A stretch of 64,000 bases of DNA, taken from the NCBI RefSeq assembly GCF_025938095.1, contig NZ_JAPCZF010000006.1, positions 149,724 through 213,723 on the forward strand. Reading direction: 5' to 3'. A program made the position numbers and the translations under genes. This DNA is from Novosphingobium sp. JCM 18896. Lineage in GTDB: Bacteria > Pseudomonadota > Alphaproteobacteria > Sphingomonadales > Sphingomonadaceae. The notes under the pieces are model-generated. The model made no database searches. It saw nothing but the letters and a program-made list of their open reading frames with translations, and was not told where the DNA came from. Each line of letters begins with the position of its first letter. The first letter of the stretch is position 1. Below are positions 26,420 through 34,880 of the stretch, piece by piece.

Positions 26420-27450
26420 GGCTGCCGACGACCGCCGAGATTCTGCACTGGGCCGAAAACGGCACCAGCGCCGCAATCGTCGCCGGCATCGCGCTGGTCT
26501 TCGCCTTCCTCGTCCATTTCGTGCTGTTCGCCGTGCTCGACCGGATCGCGCGGCTCTCGCCGACGCGGTCGGACGACGTCGTCGTCGATCGCCTGCGCCA
26601 GCCGCTGCGCTGGTCGCTCGCGGCGGTCTGCGTCTCACTCGCGGCCGAGAACCAGCCGATGCTCGCGCAGATCTGGGGCAGCGTCGCGCGCTTCGTCGTG
26701 CCCGCGCTGCTCGGCTGGGTCGCCTTCGCGCTGGTCAAGGCCTTCGCCGTGGTCATGTCGGACCGCGCCGAACTGTCCGACGACGAGCTCGCCGTGCGCA
26801 GCCGCCGCACGCGCATCGCCATCCTCTCGCGCAGCCTCGGCTTCGTCATCGTCTTCGTCACCGTGGCGCTGATGCTGCTGGGCATACCCGGCGTGCGCAA
26901 CGTCGGCGTGACCCTGATGGCCTCGGCCGGCGTCGCCACCCTGGCGGTCGGCGCGGCGGCACAGCCCGCCCTCAAATCTCTGATCGCCGGCATCCAGATG
27001 GCGCTGAGCGAGCCGATCCGCATCGGCGACCTCGTCGTCATCGAGGGTGAGACCGGGCGGGTCGAGGACATCCGCATGACCTATGTCGTGATCCGCACGG
27101 CCGACGAGCGGCGGATCATCGTGCCGACCGCGCGCTTCCTCGAAACCAGCTTTCAGAACTGGACCCGCGTCGCTGGCGGGCTCACCGGCAACGTCATCCT
27201 GCCGATCGTGCCCGGCCACGCGATCGCGCCGATCCGCGCCGCCTTCGAGGCGCTGCTCGAGGATCAGGCCGACTGGGACAAGCGCACCGGCGCGCTACAG
27301 GTCTCCGAGCTCAAGGTCGATCACCTCGAGCTCAAGCTCGTCCTCAGCGCCGCCGATCCCGCCGCACTGACGCGCCTGCGGCTAGCCATGCGCGAGGCGA
27401 TGGTCGAATGGCTGCGCGCCGAAATGCCCGAGGCGCTGAAGACCACCTGA
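26416..27450 (+). CDS. MscS family mechanosensitive ion channel
   Basis: This 344-aa protein starts at TTG 26416, overlapping the polA TGA (TTGA), so it is probably translated by coupling to polA. Transmembrane helices are at about residues 17-39, 85-108 and 133-152. The pore helix region (GVTLMASAGVATLAVGAAAQPALKSLIAG, in part) is the conserved MscS TM3, followed by the beta domain (IGDLVVIEGETGRVEDI). It releases solutes when membrane tension rises. The C-terminal alpha/beta domain is shortened relative to E. coli MscK-like proteins. The start is uncertain because TTG is rare. Confidence 0.88.
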   Translation: MRLPTTAEILHWAENGTSAAIVAGIALVFAFLVHFVLFAVLDRIARLSPTRSDDVVVDRLRQPLRWSLAAVCVSLAAENQPMLAQIWGSVARFVVPALLGWVAFALVKAFAVVMSDRAELSDDELAVRSRRTRIAILSRSLGFVIVFVTVALMLLGIPGVRNVGVTLMASAGVATLAVGAAAQPALKSLIAGIQMALSEPIRIGDLVVIEGETGRVEDIRMTYVVIRTADERRIIVPTARFLETSFQNWTRVAGGLTGNVILPIVPGHAIAPIRAAFEALLEDQADWDKRTGALQVSELKVDHLELKLVLSAADPAALTRLRLAMREAMVEWLRAEMPEALKTT

Positions 27451-27469
27451 TCATCAACTGCCGAAAACA

Positions 27470-27517
27470 GTTTGCCATTCGGAAAACTATCCAACAATAG
27501 TTCGCCATATGGCAAAC
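27470..27517 (+). promoter_or_regulatory. Array of three dyads at the ArsR start (autoregulatory operator)
   Basis: Two related 18-bp dyads, GTTTGCCATTCGGAAAAC (27470-27487) and GTTCGCCATATGGCAAAC (27500-27517), have centres 30 bp apart, about three helical turns. AACTAT-N6-ATAGTT (27485-27502) lies between them. The second dyad covers the ATG of the ArsR gene. The spacing suggests cooperative binding by the ArsR protein. Confidence 0.6.
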
Positions 27518-27853
27518 AATATCGCATCGCTCGATTCGGCCTTTCACGCCCTCGCCGACCCGACCCGCCGCGCGGTGATCAGTCGCCTGATCACCGGCCC
27601 CGCCTCCGTCAGCGAACTGGCCCAGCCTTTCGCGATCGGCCTCCCGACCTTCCTCAAGCATCTCAAGGTGCTCGAGGATTCGGGACTGGTCGGCTCGGGC
27701 AAGACCGGGCGCGTGCGCGTCTGCCACCTGCAACCGGCCCGCCTGGCCGCGGCCGAGAGCTGGATCGCCGAGCAGCGCGCAATCTGGGAAGGCCGCGCCG
27801 ATCGCCTGGCGGCCTATGTCGAGAACCACATCCACAAGGAGCAAGGACAATGA
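27509..27853 (+). CDS. ArsR/SmtB-type winged-helix regulator
   Basis: This 114-aa protein has the winged-helix domain: LADPTRRAVISRLITGPASVSELAQPFAIGLPTFLKHLKVLEDSGLV (in pieces), then the wing GKTGRVRVCHL. No metal-binding Cys pair (such as CVC) is present, so it is the type that partners SRPBCC proteins rather than a metal sensor. There is no Shine-Dalgarno before the ATG, so the mRNA may be leaderless. Its stop overlaps the ATG of the downstream SRPBCC gene. It likely represses its own operon through the overlapping dyads. Confidence 0.93.
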   Translation: MANNIASLDSAFHALADPTRRAVISRLITGPASVSELAQPFAIGLPTFLKHLKVLEDSGLVGSGKTGRVRVCHLQPARLAAAESWIAEQRAIWEGRADRLAAYVENHIHKEQGQ

Positions 27854-28320
27854 GCGCCGACCTGACGATCTCGCGCCTGATCAAGGCCCCGCCCGCCGCG
27901 GTCTGGCAGGCCTGGAGCGATCCGCATCATTTCGCACAGTGGTGGATCCCCGAACCCTACGAATGCAAGGTCATCAAGCTCGACCTGCGCCCCGGCGGTG
28001 GCTTCGAGACGATGATGCGCGAAGGAGACGCCGCAAAGGCCGGAGGCGAATTCCAGCCGCACGTCGAAGGCTGCTTCCTCGAGATCGAGCCCGAGCGGAA
28101 GCTGACCTTCACCACCTCGCTGATCGAGGACTGGCGGCCGGGCGAACCCTGGCTGGCGCTGACGGCGCAGATCACCTTCACGCCCGAGGACGGTGGCACG
28201 CGCTATACCGCGCGGGTGTTGCACAAGACCGAAGCCGAGGCGCGCAAGCACGACGAGATGGGCTTCTACGAAGGCTGGGGCACGGCGCTCGCGCAGTTGG
28301 CGCGGCTGCTGGAGAAATGA
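27850..28320 (+). CDS. SRPBCC/AHSA1-domain protein
   Basis: This 156-aa protein starts at ATG 27850, overlapping the ArsR stop (ATGA), with AAGGA upstream. The sequence TISRLIKAPPAAVWQAWSDPHHFAQWWIPEPY is the first strand, helices and conserved WW of the AHSA1 (activator of Hsp90 ATPase homologue 1-like) START-fold family, which binds hydrophobic ligands in a deep pocket. The C-terminal long helix ends GWGTALAQLARLL. ArsR-AHSA1 pairs are widespread; their ligand and role are mostly unknown. Confidence 0.92.
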   Translation: MSADLTISRLIKAPPAAVWQAWSDPHHFAQWWIPEPYECKVIKLDLRPGGGFETMMREGDAAKAGGEFQPHVEGCFLEIEPERKLTFTTSLIEDWRPGEPWLALTAQITFTPEDGGTRYTARVLHKTEAEARKHDEMGFYEGWGTALAQLARLLEK

Positions 28321-28323
28321 GAA

Positions 28324-28352
28324 ACGCCGCCCCGGGGTAAAACCCGGGACGG
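28324..28352. terminator. Shared hairpin between convergent genes
   Basis: A strong GC-rich hairpin (CGCCG and CCCGGG arms with TAAAA loop) lies between the SRPBCC stop (28320) and the AAA ATPase stop (28376). On the minus strand it is followed by TTTCTC, so it more likely terminates the AAA ATPase gene. Confidence 0.6.
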
Positions 28353-28375
28353 CGCCTCTGACATTCTACGTTGGC

Positions 28376-30685
28376 TTACCCGTGCTTCCGCTCGCGCGTC
28401 GACTCTAGCATGCCGGGGGCGATGAAGCCGATCGGCGAGACTTCCATGGCGCGCTTCTTGAGCTCGCCCTTCATCTTCTCGTAGTCGGCTTCCATCTCGG
28501 CGGTCACCGTCGCACGGCTGTCGGCCAGCGCGTCGGCGAAGTCGTCGGCGGTCACCTGCACCACCGCCGCACCGCGCTTGCGGATGGCGATGAGGCCGGC
28601 GCGGCGCACCACGTCCTCGAGATCGGCCCCGGTGAAGCGCTCGGTCTCCGAGGCGATCACCTTGAGGTTCACGTCATCGGCCAGCGGCATCTTCGCCGTG
28701 TGGATCTTGAGGATGTGCTCGCGGCCTTCCTCGCTCGGCGTGCCGACATAGACCAGCTCGTCGAAGCGGCCCGGCCGCAGCAGCGCCGGATCGACCAGCG
28801 CCGGGCGGTTGGTCGCGCCGATCAGCACGACCGACTGCAGTTCCTCCATGCCGTCCATCTCGGCGAGGATCGTGTTGACCACGCGCCCCGTCACCTGCGG
28901 TTCGGCGCCGCCGCCTGAGCCACGCGCGGGCACGAGGCTGTCGATCTCGTCGATAAAGATCACGCAGGGCGCGACCTGGCGGGCGCGGGCGAACAGTCGG
29001 GCGATCTGCTGCTCGCTCTCGCCGTACCACTTCGACAAGAGGTCGGACGACTTGATCGCGATGAAGTTGGCCTCGGCCTCCTTCGCCACGGCCTTGGCCA
29101 GCAAGGTCTTGCCGGTACCCGGGGGGCCATAGAGCAGGAAGCCCTTGGCCGGACGGATACCCAGGCGGTGGAATGCCTCGGGGTTCTTCATCGGCAGCTC
29201 GACGCCCTCCTTGAGCTTGAGCTGCGCGTTGTCGAGCCCGCCGATGTCGGCCCAGCCGATGTTCGGCACCTGCACCATGACCTCGCGCATCGCCGAAGGC
29301 TGGACGCGCTTCAGCGCCGCGACGAAGTCCTCGCGCAGGACCGAAAGGCTTTCGAGCACTTCGGGCGGGATCGTCTGCGCCTCGAGATCGAGCTTGGGCA
29401 TGATCCGGCGCACGGCCTCGATCGCCGCCTCGCGGGTCAGCGCCGCCAGGTCGGCACCGACGAAGCCATGCGTCGTGCGCGCGAGTTCGCCGAGGTCGAC
29501 GCCGGGATCGAGCGGCATGCCGCGCGTGTGGATGCCGATGATCTCGCGCCTGCCCTTCTCGTCGGGCACACCGATGACGATCTCGCGGTCGAAGCGGCCG
29601 GGACGCCGCAGCGCCTCGTCGATCGCATCAGGCCGGTTGGTCGCGGCGATGACGACGATGTTCGAACGCGCCTGCAGCCCGTCCATCAGGGTCAGAAGCT
29701 GCGCGACCAGACGCTTCTCGGTCTCGCCATGGACCTGCTCGCGCTTGGGCGCGATCGAATCGATCTCGTCGATGAAGATGATCGACGGCGAAGACTTGCT
29801 CGCCTCCTCGAACACCTCGCGCAGGGCCTTTTCGCTCTCGCCATAGCCCGAGCCCATGATCTCGGGCCCGTTGATGATGAAGAAGCTGGCCTCGCTCTCG
29901 TTCGCCACGGCGCGCGCGAGCATGGTCTTGCCCGTGCCCGGCGGGCCGTGCAGCAGCACGCCGCGCGGCGGATCGACGCCGAGGCGGGTGAACAGTTCGG
30001 GATAGCGCAAAGGCAGCTCGACCATCTCGCGCAGCTGGCGGATCGTGTCGCCCATGCCGCCGACGTCGTCGTAGTTGAGGCCGGCGCGGCTCAGCCGCGC
30101 TTCCTCGAACTCCTCGCGCAGCTCGACCTCGGTGTTCTCGTCGATGTGGACGATGCCCTTGGGGCTCGTCGACACGACGGTCAGGCGGATCTGGGTCAGC
30201 GCATAGGCCGGCGCGTTGAACATGCGCTGGACCTGCGGCGGCATGTCGCGGACCTGCTGCTGGCCGGCGGTGGCGACGATGTCACCCGCGAGCAGCGGCC
30301 GGCCGAAGAAATTGCGCTTGAGCGCGACCGACGGACCCTGGAGGCGCATCTCGCGCTGGGCGGGCGCGAAGACTACGCGCTGCGCGGGCCGCGATTCGGC
30401 CTTGCGGATGGTAACGTGATCGCCCGAGCCGACTTCGGCATTGGCGCGCTGCAGGCCGTCGAGGCGAATCACCTCGATCGCCTCGTCCTCGGCATAGGCG
30501 GCGACGGCGCGGGCCACGGTCGTGCGCTTGCCCGAAATCTCCAGGGCATCGCCCTCGAGCGCGCCGAGCGCCGAGAGCGCCGACTTGGGCAGGCGGGCGA
30601 TGCCGTGCCCGCTTTCTTCCTGGCGCGCGGCTGCGACCTGCAGCCTTACCGTCCGTTCTTCCACGCTTGCCGTAGCATCGGCCAT
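28376..30685 (-). CDS. CDC48/p97-type AAA+ ATPase
   Basis: This 769-aa protein has the full CDC48/VAT layout. The N-terminal double-psi barrel region spans residues ~1-190. D1 has Walker A GPPGTGKT (~250) and Walker B IIFIDEID. D2 has a second GPPGTGKT, Walker B VIFIDEID and paired arginine fingers (RRPGRFDRE, LRPGRFDE). The pore loop 2 SKWYGESE is present. Eukaryotic and archaeal relatives use ATP to unfold and extract proteins from complexes and membranes. In bacteria the family is patchy and its substrates are unknown. All catalytic motifs are intact, so it should be an active hexamer. The gene is alone; a candidate sRNA lies ~100 nt upstream. Confidence 0.95.
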   Translation of the reverse strand: MADATASVEERTVRLQVAAARQEESGHGIARLPKSALSALGALEGDALEISGKRTTVARAVAAYAEDEAIEVIRLDGLQRANAEVGSGDHVTIRKAESRPAQRVVFAPAQREMRLQGPSVALKRNFFGRPLLAGDIVATAGQQQVRDMPPQVQRMFNAPAYALTQIRLTVVSTSPKGIVHIDENTEVELREEFEEARLSRAGLNYDDVGGMGDTIRQLREMVELPLRYPELFTRLGVDPPRGVLLHGPPGTGKTMLARAVANESEASFFIINGPEIMGSGYGESEKALREVFEEASKSSPSIIFIDEIDSIAPKREQVHGETEKRLVAQLLTLMDGLQARSNIVVIAATNRPDAIDEALRRPGRFDREIVIGVPDEKGRREIIGIHTRGMPLDPGVDLGELARTTHGFVGADLAALTREAAIEAVRRIMPKLDLEAQTIPPEVLESLSVLREDFVAALKRVQPSAMREVMVQVPNIGWADIGGLDNAQLKLKEGVELPMKNPEAFHRLGIRPAKGFLLYGPPGTGKTLLAKAVAKEAEANFIAIKSSDLLSKWYGESEQQIARLFARARQVAPCVIFIDEIDSLVPARGSGGGAEPQVTGRVVNTILAEMDGMEELQSVVLIGATNRPALVDPALLRPGRFDELVYVGTPSEEGREHILKIHTAKMPLADDVNLKVIASETERFTGADLEDVVRRAGLIAIRKRGAAVVQVTADDFADALADSRATVTAEMEADYEKMKGELKKRAMEVSPIGFIAPGMLESTRERKHG

Positions 30686-30783
30686 GTCGATTGTTCCCCG
30701 ATTGGCGTCCCCCGCATGGGGGTCTCAGCAAGCTAGGAACTGCGCCTTGCGATTGCAAAGGGGGTGCCCGGGGAGCCCGGTCG

Positions 30784-30816
30784 AAAAAAAGGCCCGATCG
30801 TTGCCGACCGGGCCTT
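30784..30816 (-). terminator. Intrinsic terminator of the candidate sRNA
   Basis: On the minus strand AAGGCCCG-G-TCG pairs with CGA-T-CGGGCCTT around a GCAA tetraloop and is followed by seven T. No protein gene upstream on this strand ends here, which implies a short non-coding transcript. Confidence 0.85.
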
Positions 30817-30847
30817 GGAAGTTTTGGGAGAGGATGCCTGAAAGGCC
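30784..30847 (-). ncRNA. Candidate ~64-nt small RNA
   Basis: Minus-strand promoter elements TTGCAC (30881-30876) and CATATA (30858-30853) are 17 nt apart and predict a start near 30847. The RNA would begin with a GCCT-TTC-AGGC hairpin, continue with an unpaired segment containing CCTCTCCC (complement at 30826-30833), and end with the perfect terminator at 30784-30816. This hairpin / C-rich linker / terminator layout is typical of trans-acting sRNAs that mask Shine-Dalgarno sequences. No Rfam family is recognised. Identity is inferred. Confidence 0.5.
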
Positions 30848-30852
30848 TGTCC

Positions 30853-30881
30853 TATATGTGCCGAATCGCCCTTTTGTGCAA
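30853..30881 (-). promoter_or_regulatory. Promoter of the candidate sRNA
   Basis: TTGCAC and CATATA with 17-nt spacing on the minus strand, placed about 65 nt before a strong terminator. The remaining DNA up to 31100 (30882-31100) is unusually AT-rich around 30930-30985 and holds no supported gene. Confidence 0.5.
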
Positions 30882-31100
30882 GTGCGAAATAACTGGTTAA
30901 TGATGCAAAAAATGCAACCATGGTTGCAGTGACAGATATAATATTGATTTTATTTGTTAAAATAACAGAATATGTCTCATTTATTACTGACTCAGGTGTT
31001 TGCAACACACTGCGTGCTGCGCTGCGTCAGGAACTTACCTGGGTGAGCATTTCTCCCGCAAACCGGGGGTTTGCCGCGATCGCGAGCCCGATCGGTGCGA

Positions 31101-31883
31101 TCAGTGGGCCATCAGCAGCGCCGGGCGCGGACAGTCCTCGAGGAAATAGCGCGTCACCCCGCCGAACAGGAATTCGCGCATCCGGCTGCGGCCATAGGCG
31201 CCCATGATCAGCAGGTCGCCGCCGAGCTTGAGCACGGCCGCCGCCAGGGTCTCCTCGGTCGAGCCCTTGCGCGTCAGTTCGTGCGGGACCGCCTTGATCG
31301 AATGCCGCGCGAGGTAGCGCACCGCGTCGGCCGCGGGAAAGCCGCCGGGCTTCTCGCCGACCGTGAGCACGTTGACCGAAGCGCAGCGTGCGAGCAGCGG
31401 GATCGCCCCGCGCAATGCCGCCGCCACCTCGTTGCCGCCGTCCCAGGCGACGCAGGCATTGGCGACGGGCACGGCCAGCGGCTTGTCGTCGGGCAGGACC
31501 AGGACCGGCGTGCGTGTCGCCAGGACCACCTCGCCGGCGATCGCGCTGGTGCGCGAGACGATCACGACGTCGGCCAGCCGCGACGCCACGGCCAGGGCGG
31601 CAACCGGCTCGTCCTCGCTGCGGATGACGTCGTAGGGCAGGCCCGCCTCGTGGAGTTGCGCCCGCAGCCGTGCGGCCTGGCCATCGTCGTCGGCCAGCGC
31701 CTGCTGCATCGCGTCGGAGGCGACGTAGGATCCGCCCATCGGGTCCATCGAGATGTAGCGGCCGATCGGCGTATCGACGAGGAGGGTGATGTGCCCTTCG
31801 CCAGCACGCGCCAGCGCCAGTGCGGTCTCGAGCCGGGCCGGCATCGCCCGGCTGCGGTCTGCGTGGACTAGGATGGAACGCAT
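31101..31883 (-). CDS. Universal stress protein (UspA family, tandem-length)
   Basis: This 260-aa protein is twice the length of a single Usp domain. The N-terminal half starts with MRSILVHADRS and has a degenerate motif. The C-terminal half ends MGAYGRSRMREFLFGGVTRYFLEDCPRPALLM, which contains the G-2x-G-9x-G ATP-binding signature. Such proteins accumulate under starvation and other stress and bind nucleotides. No partner gene is adjacent, so the specific role is open. Confidence 0.9.
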   Translation of the reverse strand: MRSILVHADRSRAMPARLETALALARAGEGHITLLVDTPIGRYISMDPMGGSYVASDAMQQALADDDGQAARLRAQLHEAGLPYDVIRSEDEPVAALAVASRLADVVIVSRTSAIAGEVVLATRTPVLVLPDDKPLAVPVANACVAWDGGNEVAAALRGAIPLLARCASVNVLTVGEKPGGFPAADAVRYLARHSIKAVPHELTRKGSTEETLAAAVLKLGGDLLIMGAYGRSRMREFLFGGVTRYFLEDCPRPALLMAH

Positions 31884-31986
31884 CGCGATCTCCCTGTTGT
31901 TCTTTTCTAACGAACCGTCATTAGGGCCGTTCCGCCTTGAGCGCGATCAAATCCTGCCGAAAATCTCAGCCGAGAAAGACCGAATC

Positions 31987-32637
31987 GTGCCGCTTCCGTT
32001 CACTGCCGTCATCTTCGACTTCGGCGGCGTCATCACCGCCAGCCCCTTCGAGGGCTTCACACGCCTCGAAGCCGAGCGCGGCCTGCCCGCGGGGCTGATC
32101 CGCCGGGTCAATGCCACCAATCCCGACGACAACGCCTGGGCGCGGCTCGAACGCTCCGAAATCGACACCGCCGCGTTCGACACGCTCTTCGCCGCGGAAA
32201 GCGAGGCGCTGGGTCACCGGCTGTCGGGGTGTGCGGTACTCTCGGTGATCGCCGGTGCCGTCCGGCCCGAAATGGTCGCGGCGCTCGGCAAGCTCCGCGC
32301 TGCCGGCTATCGCCTCGGCTGCATCACCAACAACGTGCTGTCCGAAGAGAGCCAGCCCGGTGCAGCGCTGAAGCCGGCCTATGCCGAGGCCCTGGGCCAT
32401 TTCGAGCAGGTGATCGAAAGCGCGCGGGTCGGCCTGCGCAAGCCCGATCCGCGGATCTATGCGCTGATGTGCGAAAGGCTGGGTGTCGCGCCCGAGACCT
32501 GCGTCTATCTCGACGACCTCGGCATCAACTGCAAACCGGCGGCCATGCTCGGCATGCACGCGATCAAGGTTACCAGTGGCGCGCAGGCGCTGGCCGACCT
32601 GGAAGTCGCGCTGGGACTGGACCTGACCGGAGACTAG
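31987..32637 (+). CDS. HAD-IA family hydrolase
   Basis: This 216-aa protein starts at GTG 31987 (VPLPFTAVIF), with a GAGAAAG-like site upstream; the longer open frame upstream is antisense to the stress protein and not used. Motif I is FDFGGVIT, with Asp nucleophile but Gly in place of the second Asp, as in the phosphatase domain of epoxide hydrolases and ACAD10. ITNN gives motif II, RKPDPRIY motif III (Lys) and YLDDLGINCKPA motif IV. It should hydrolyse a small phosphate or halide substrate. Its stop overlaps the stop of the convergent small gene by 3 nt. Confidence 0.88.
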   Translation: MPLPFTAVIFDFGGVITASPFEGFTRLEAERGLPAGLIRRVNATNPDDNAWARLERSEIDTAAFDTLFAAESEALGHRLSGCAVLSVIAGAVRPEMVAALGKLRAAGYRLGCITNNVLSEESQPGAALKPAYAEALGHFEQVIESARVGLRKPDPRIYALMCERLGVAPETCVYLDDLGINCKPAAMLGMHAIKVTSGAQALADLEVALGLDLTGD

Positions 32638-32876
32638 GCCTGCGAGGGCAGCGGATAGGGCCGGCCATCGAGTTCGGCCGCATAGGACGCGCATTCGGGC
32701 CAGAACACGAGCCCGTCCGGCGTCCGCTCGATCGTCGCCGGTTGCGGCTGAGTCAGCGAATGGCAGGTCAGCACGAGCACCGATCCCACGGGCACGCGAA
32801 TCTCGTCGCACCACATCTCGATGCGCACGACCATCGGGTCGGATCCCGCATTCTGGAAACGATAGGTACCTGTCAT
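32634..32876 (-). CDS. Small conserved-looking hypothetical protein
   Basis: This 80-aa protein is not recognised. ATG 32876 is preferred (AAGG four bases upstream) over longer starts up to 33143, whose N-terminal part has poor coding character. The sequence is beta-rich (TYRFQNAGSDPMVVRIEMW; VPVGSVLVLTCHSL; TIERTPDGLVFWPE) and ends AAELDGRPYPLPSQA. No signal peptide or membrane segment is seen. It is convergent with the HAD gene. Confidence 0.5.
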   Translation of the reverse strand: MTGTYRFQNAGSDPMVVRIEMWCDEIRVPVGSVLVLTCHSLTQPQPATIERTPDGLVFWPECASYAAELDGRPYPLPSQA

Positions 32877-33152
32877 GACGCCTTGCCGGAGCCTCGCGGA
32901 GCCGATCACATCGTGTGTCGCTACCGAGCGAGCTGTCAGATAGGCGGGGCCGGATAGCTTGGGAATATCGTAGTTCTGCGTCAGACCTTGGTCGCAGGCG
33001 CTGCATCGGCGGTCGACCGGCCGAGAATTCACGCGCGAATGCGTTCGCGTAGTGCGCCGCGATGCGCTAGGGCGGTCGCGCAGGCCATACTGGCCTGCTC
33101 GCGGCAGACAGACGATCGTGCTCCCGCTCAAGTCCGGGAGCATTTCGTAAGC

Positions 33153-33920
33153 ATGATTCCCCCTCCCCTCCCGCTTGCGCGCGTATCACCCACGAAGGGC
33201 GCGAGCGACGACGCGGTTTGCGCCGGCAAGGCCCTGCTACTCGACGACGGCGAATGCATCGGCCGCGCGCGGGTGCCCGGCGGGATCGAGCTGCGCCTCA
33301 TCCGCCATGACGACGAGTTCTCGATCGTGCTCGAGGACAACGAGTTGATGAGCACACGCGTCAGCGCATCCGAGATCGCGCTCGCGACGATGACCCATGC
33401 CCGGTTGGGCGCGCGAACCGCGTCGGAATGGCTGATCGGCGGCTATGGCATGGGCTTCACCCTGCGCGCCGCGCTGGCCGCGCTCGACGCCGATGCTTGC
33501 GTCACCGTGGCCGAGCTGGTCCCCGAAATCATTCAATGGGCGCGCGGCCCGATGCAGGCCGTGACCGCCGGCTGCCTCGACGACGCGCGGGTGATGCTCG
33601 TCGACGAAGACGTCGCCACGCTGATCAACGCCGCGATCGACAGCTACGACGCCATCCTGCTCGACGTCGACAATGGGCCCGAGGGTCTGACCCGCGCGCA
33701 AAACGACTATCTCTATTCGCCGAGCGGGCTCGAGGCGGCCAGCCGCGCGCTCAAGCACGACGGCATCCTCGCCGTCTGGTCGGCCGAACCCGACGCGCAT
33801 TTTCCCGCGAAACTGCGCGATGCCGGCTTCGATGTCGCCGAGGTCGAGGTGAACGACGGACACAAGGACGATGCCGACATCCACGTCCTGTGGTTCGCCC
33901 GGAAGCGCGCCGAAGCCTAG
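33153..33920 (+). CDS. Spermidine synthase-like methyltransferase-fold protein
   Basis: This 255-aa protein starts at ATG 33153 (MIPPPLPL); the open frame upstream lacks coding character. GGYGMGFTLRAALAAL is the glycine-rich nucleotide-binding loop, VTVAELVPEIIQWARG the acidic strand II, and YDAILLDVDNGP the catalytic-site strand, as in the spermidine synthase superfamily. True spermidine synthases have an N-terminal beta domain that is short here, so it may be an SpeE-like protein with another substrate. A 7-bp hairpin (GCTCCCG...CGGGAGC, 33120-33141) precedes the start. Confidence 0.8.
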   Translation: MIPPPLPLARVSPTKGASDDAVCAGKALLLDDGECIGRARVPGGIELRLIRHDDEFSIVLEDNELMSTRVSASEIALATMTHARLGARTASEWLIGGYGMGFTLRAALAALDADACVTVAELVPEIIQWARGPMQAVTAGCLDDARVMLVDEDVATLINAAIDSYDAILLDVDNGPEGLTRAQNDYLYSPSGLEAASRALKHDGILAVWSAEPDAHFPAKLRDAGFDVAEVEVNDGHKDDADIHVLWFARKRAEA

Positions 33921-34035
33921 GCTGCCTCGGTTCGGTTGTGCCGATCTGCGCCAGATGGGCCATCGACACCCTCCCCGGTCGTGACCGCCGGAGAGGATGC
34001 CGATGTTCTCAGGACCGTCCGATTAGGGGGATCGT

Positions 34036-34698
34036 TCAGTCCCGAGGAATCTGCCAGCGGATCGCGCTGGTATAGGTCGAAGGCACGCGCTTGCCTTCAC
34101 CATCGGTCGCTGGCTCGAACTGCGCGCGACGCGAAACCTTTTCGCAGGTTGCCTGGTCCAGCCCCGGATGACCGCTGCTCGCGATCACCGTGCAGTTCTG
34201 CACCCGACCATTGGCATCGATTGCCAAGGTGAAGCGCGTGGTACCCTGATTGCCTTCGCGCAGATCGCGCGACGGATAGTCATTCGTGGTCGCCCAGCCG
34301 CCCGGCGCGTTGCGCGGCTTGGCGGCGCGCGGAGTGAACGTCTGCGTCGGCGACGGCTGGGGCAGCGGATCGGCATGAGGTGCCGGGATGAAGTCGGGAA
34401 GCGGCTGCAGCGGAACCGGATCTGCCGGAATTTGGCGCGGCGTCAGGACCACGTCGGGCACCTGCGTTCTCGATTCGATTATGGGCTTCTCGATCGTCTG
34501 GTCGGGCGGTGAAGGCGGAACCGGGATCGGCGTGAGCGGAATCTGCGCGGCCTCGGTCCGCGGGGGCGGCGGGCGGTCGAAGAACTTGACGGTGAAACCG
34601 TTGATCAGCGCGACGATCGCAGCCCCCTGGATCAGGGCCACGACAGCCGTCGCTACGGCCCGCTGGTTTCCTCCAGCCCTGTGGTCGGTATAGGCCAT
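34036..34698 (-). CDS. tonB: TonB-family energy transducer
   Basis: This 220-aa protein starts at ATG 34698 with GAGAGGAG upstream. A single N-terminal transmembrane helix (AVVALIQGAAIVALING, ~15-32) is followed by a Pro-rich periplasm-spanning section (PPPP, PIPVPPSPP, PLPQPSP). The C-terminal TonB domain (RDLREGNQGTTRFTLAIDANGRVQNCTVIASSGHPGLDQATC, in pieces) includes the conserved strand-helix core. It transmits proton-motive force from ExbBD to outer-membrane TonB-dependent receptors. exbB and exbD are not adjacent. The region upstream (34733-34860) is AT-rich and holds two direct ATAAATTTG repeats. Confidence 0.93.
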   Translation of the reverse strand: MAYTDHRAGGNQRAVATAVVALIQGAAIVALINGFTVKFFDRPPPPRTEAAQIPLTPIPVPPSPPDQTIEKPIIESRTQVPDVVLTPRQIPADPVPLQPLPDFIPAPHADPLPQPSPTQTFTPRAAKPRNAPGGWATTNDYPSRDLREGNQGTTRFTLAIDANGRVQNCTVIASSGHPGLDQATCEKVSRRAQFEPATDGEGKRVPSTYTSAIRWQIPRD

Positions 34699-34880
34699 GG
34701 CACTCCTCTCTTTTTCGCCCCCCAAGGCCAATACTTGGGAGACCGTTTTGAGGAGCCAAATTTATCAGGATAGTTTCATCTGAAAACAAATTTATACTAA
34801 ACAGAACAAGTATAAAATCTAAGCTAACTGAGTAAATTATAGGCAGGCTCAGTATTCGTCCCGAAAGGACACAGCCAAAC
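34699..34880. other. AT-rich region between tonB and rpoN
   Basis: This 182-nt gap contains the tonB promoter region on the minus strand and the end of rpoN. Two direct repeats ATAAATTTG (minus strand), about 27 nt apart, could be binding sites, but no consensus such as a full Fur box is convincing. Confidence 0.4.

Noticed and set aside
30733..31008. 91-codon minus-strand frame upstream of the CDC48 gene
   Set aside because: It runs straight through the perfect terminator at 30784-30816 and has no ribosome binding site. The sRNA interpretation explains the sequence better.
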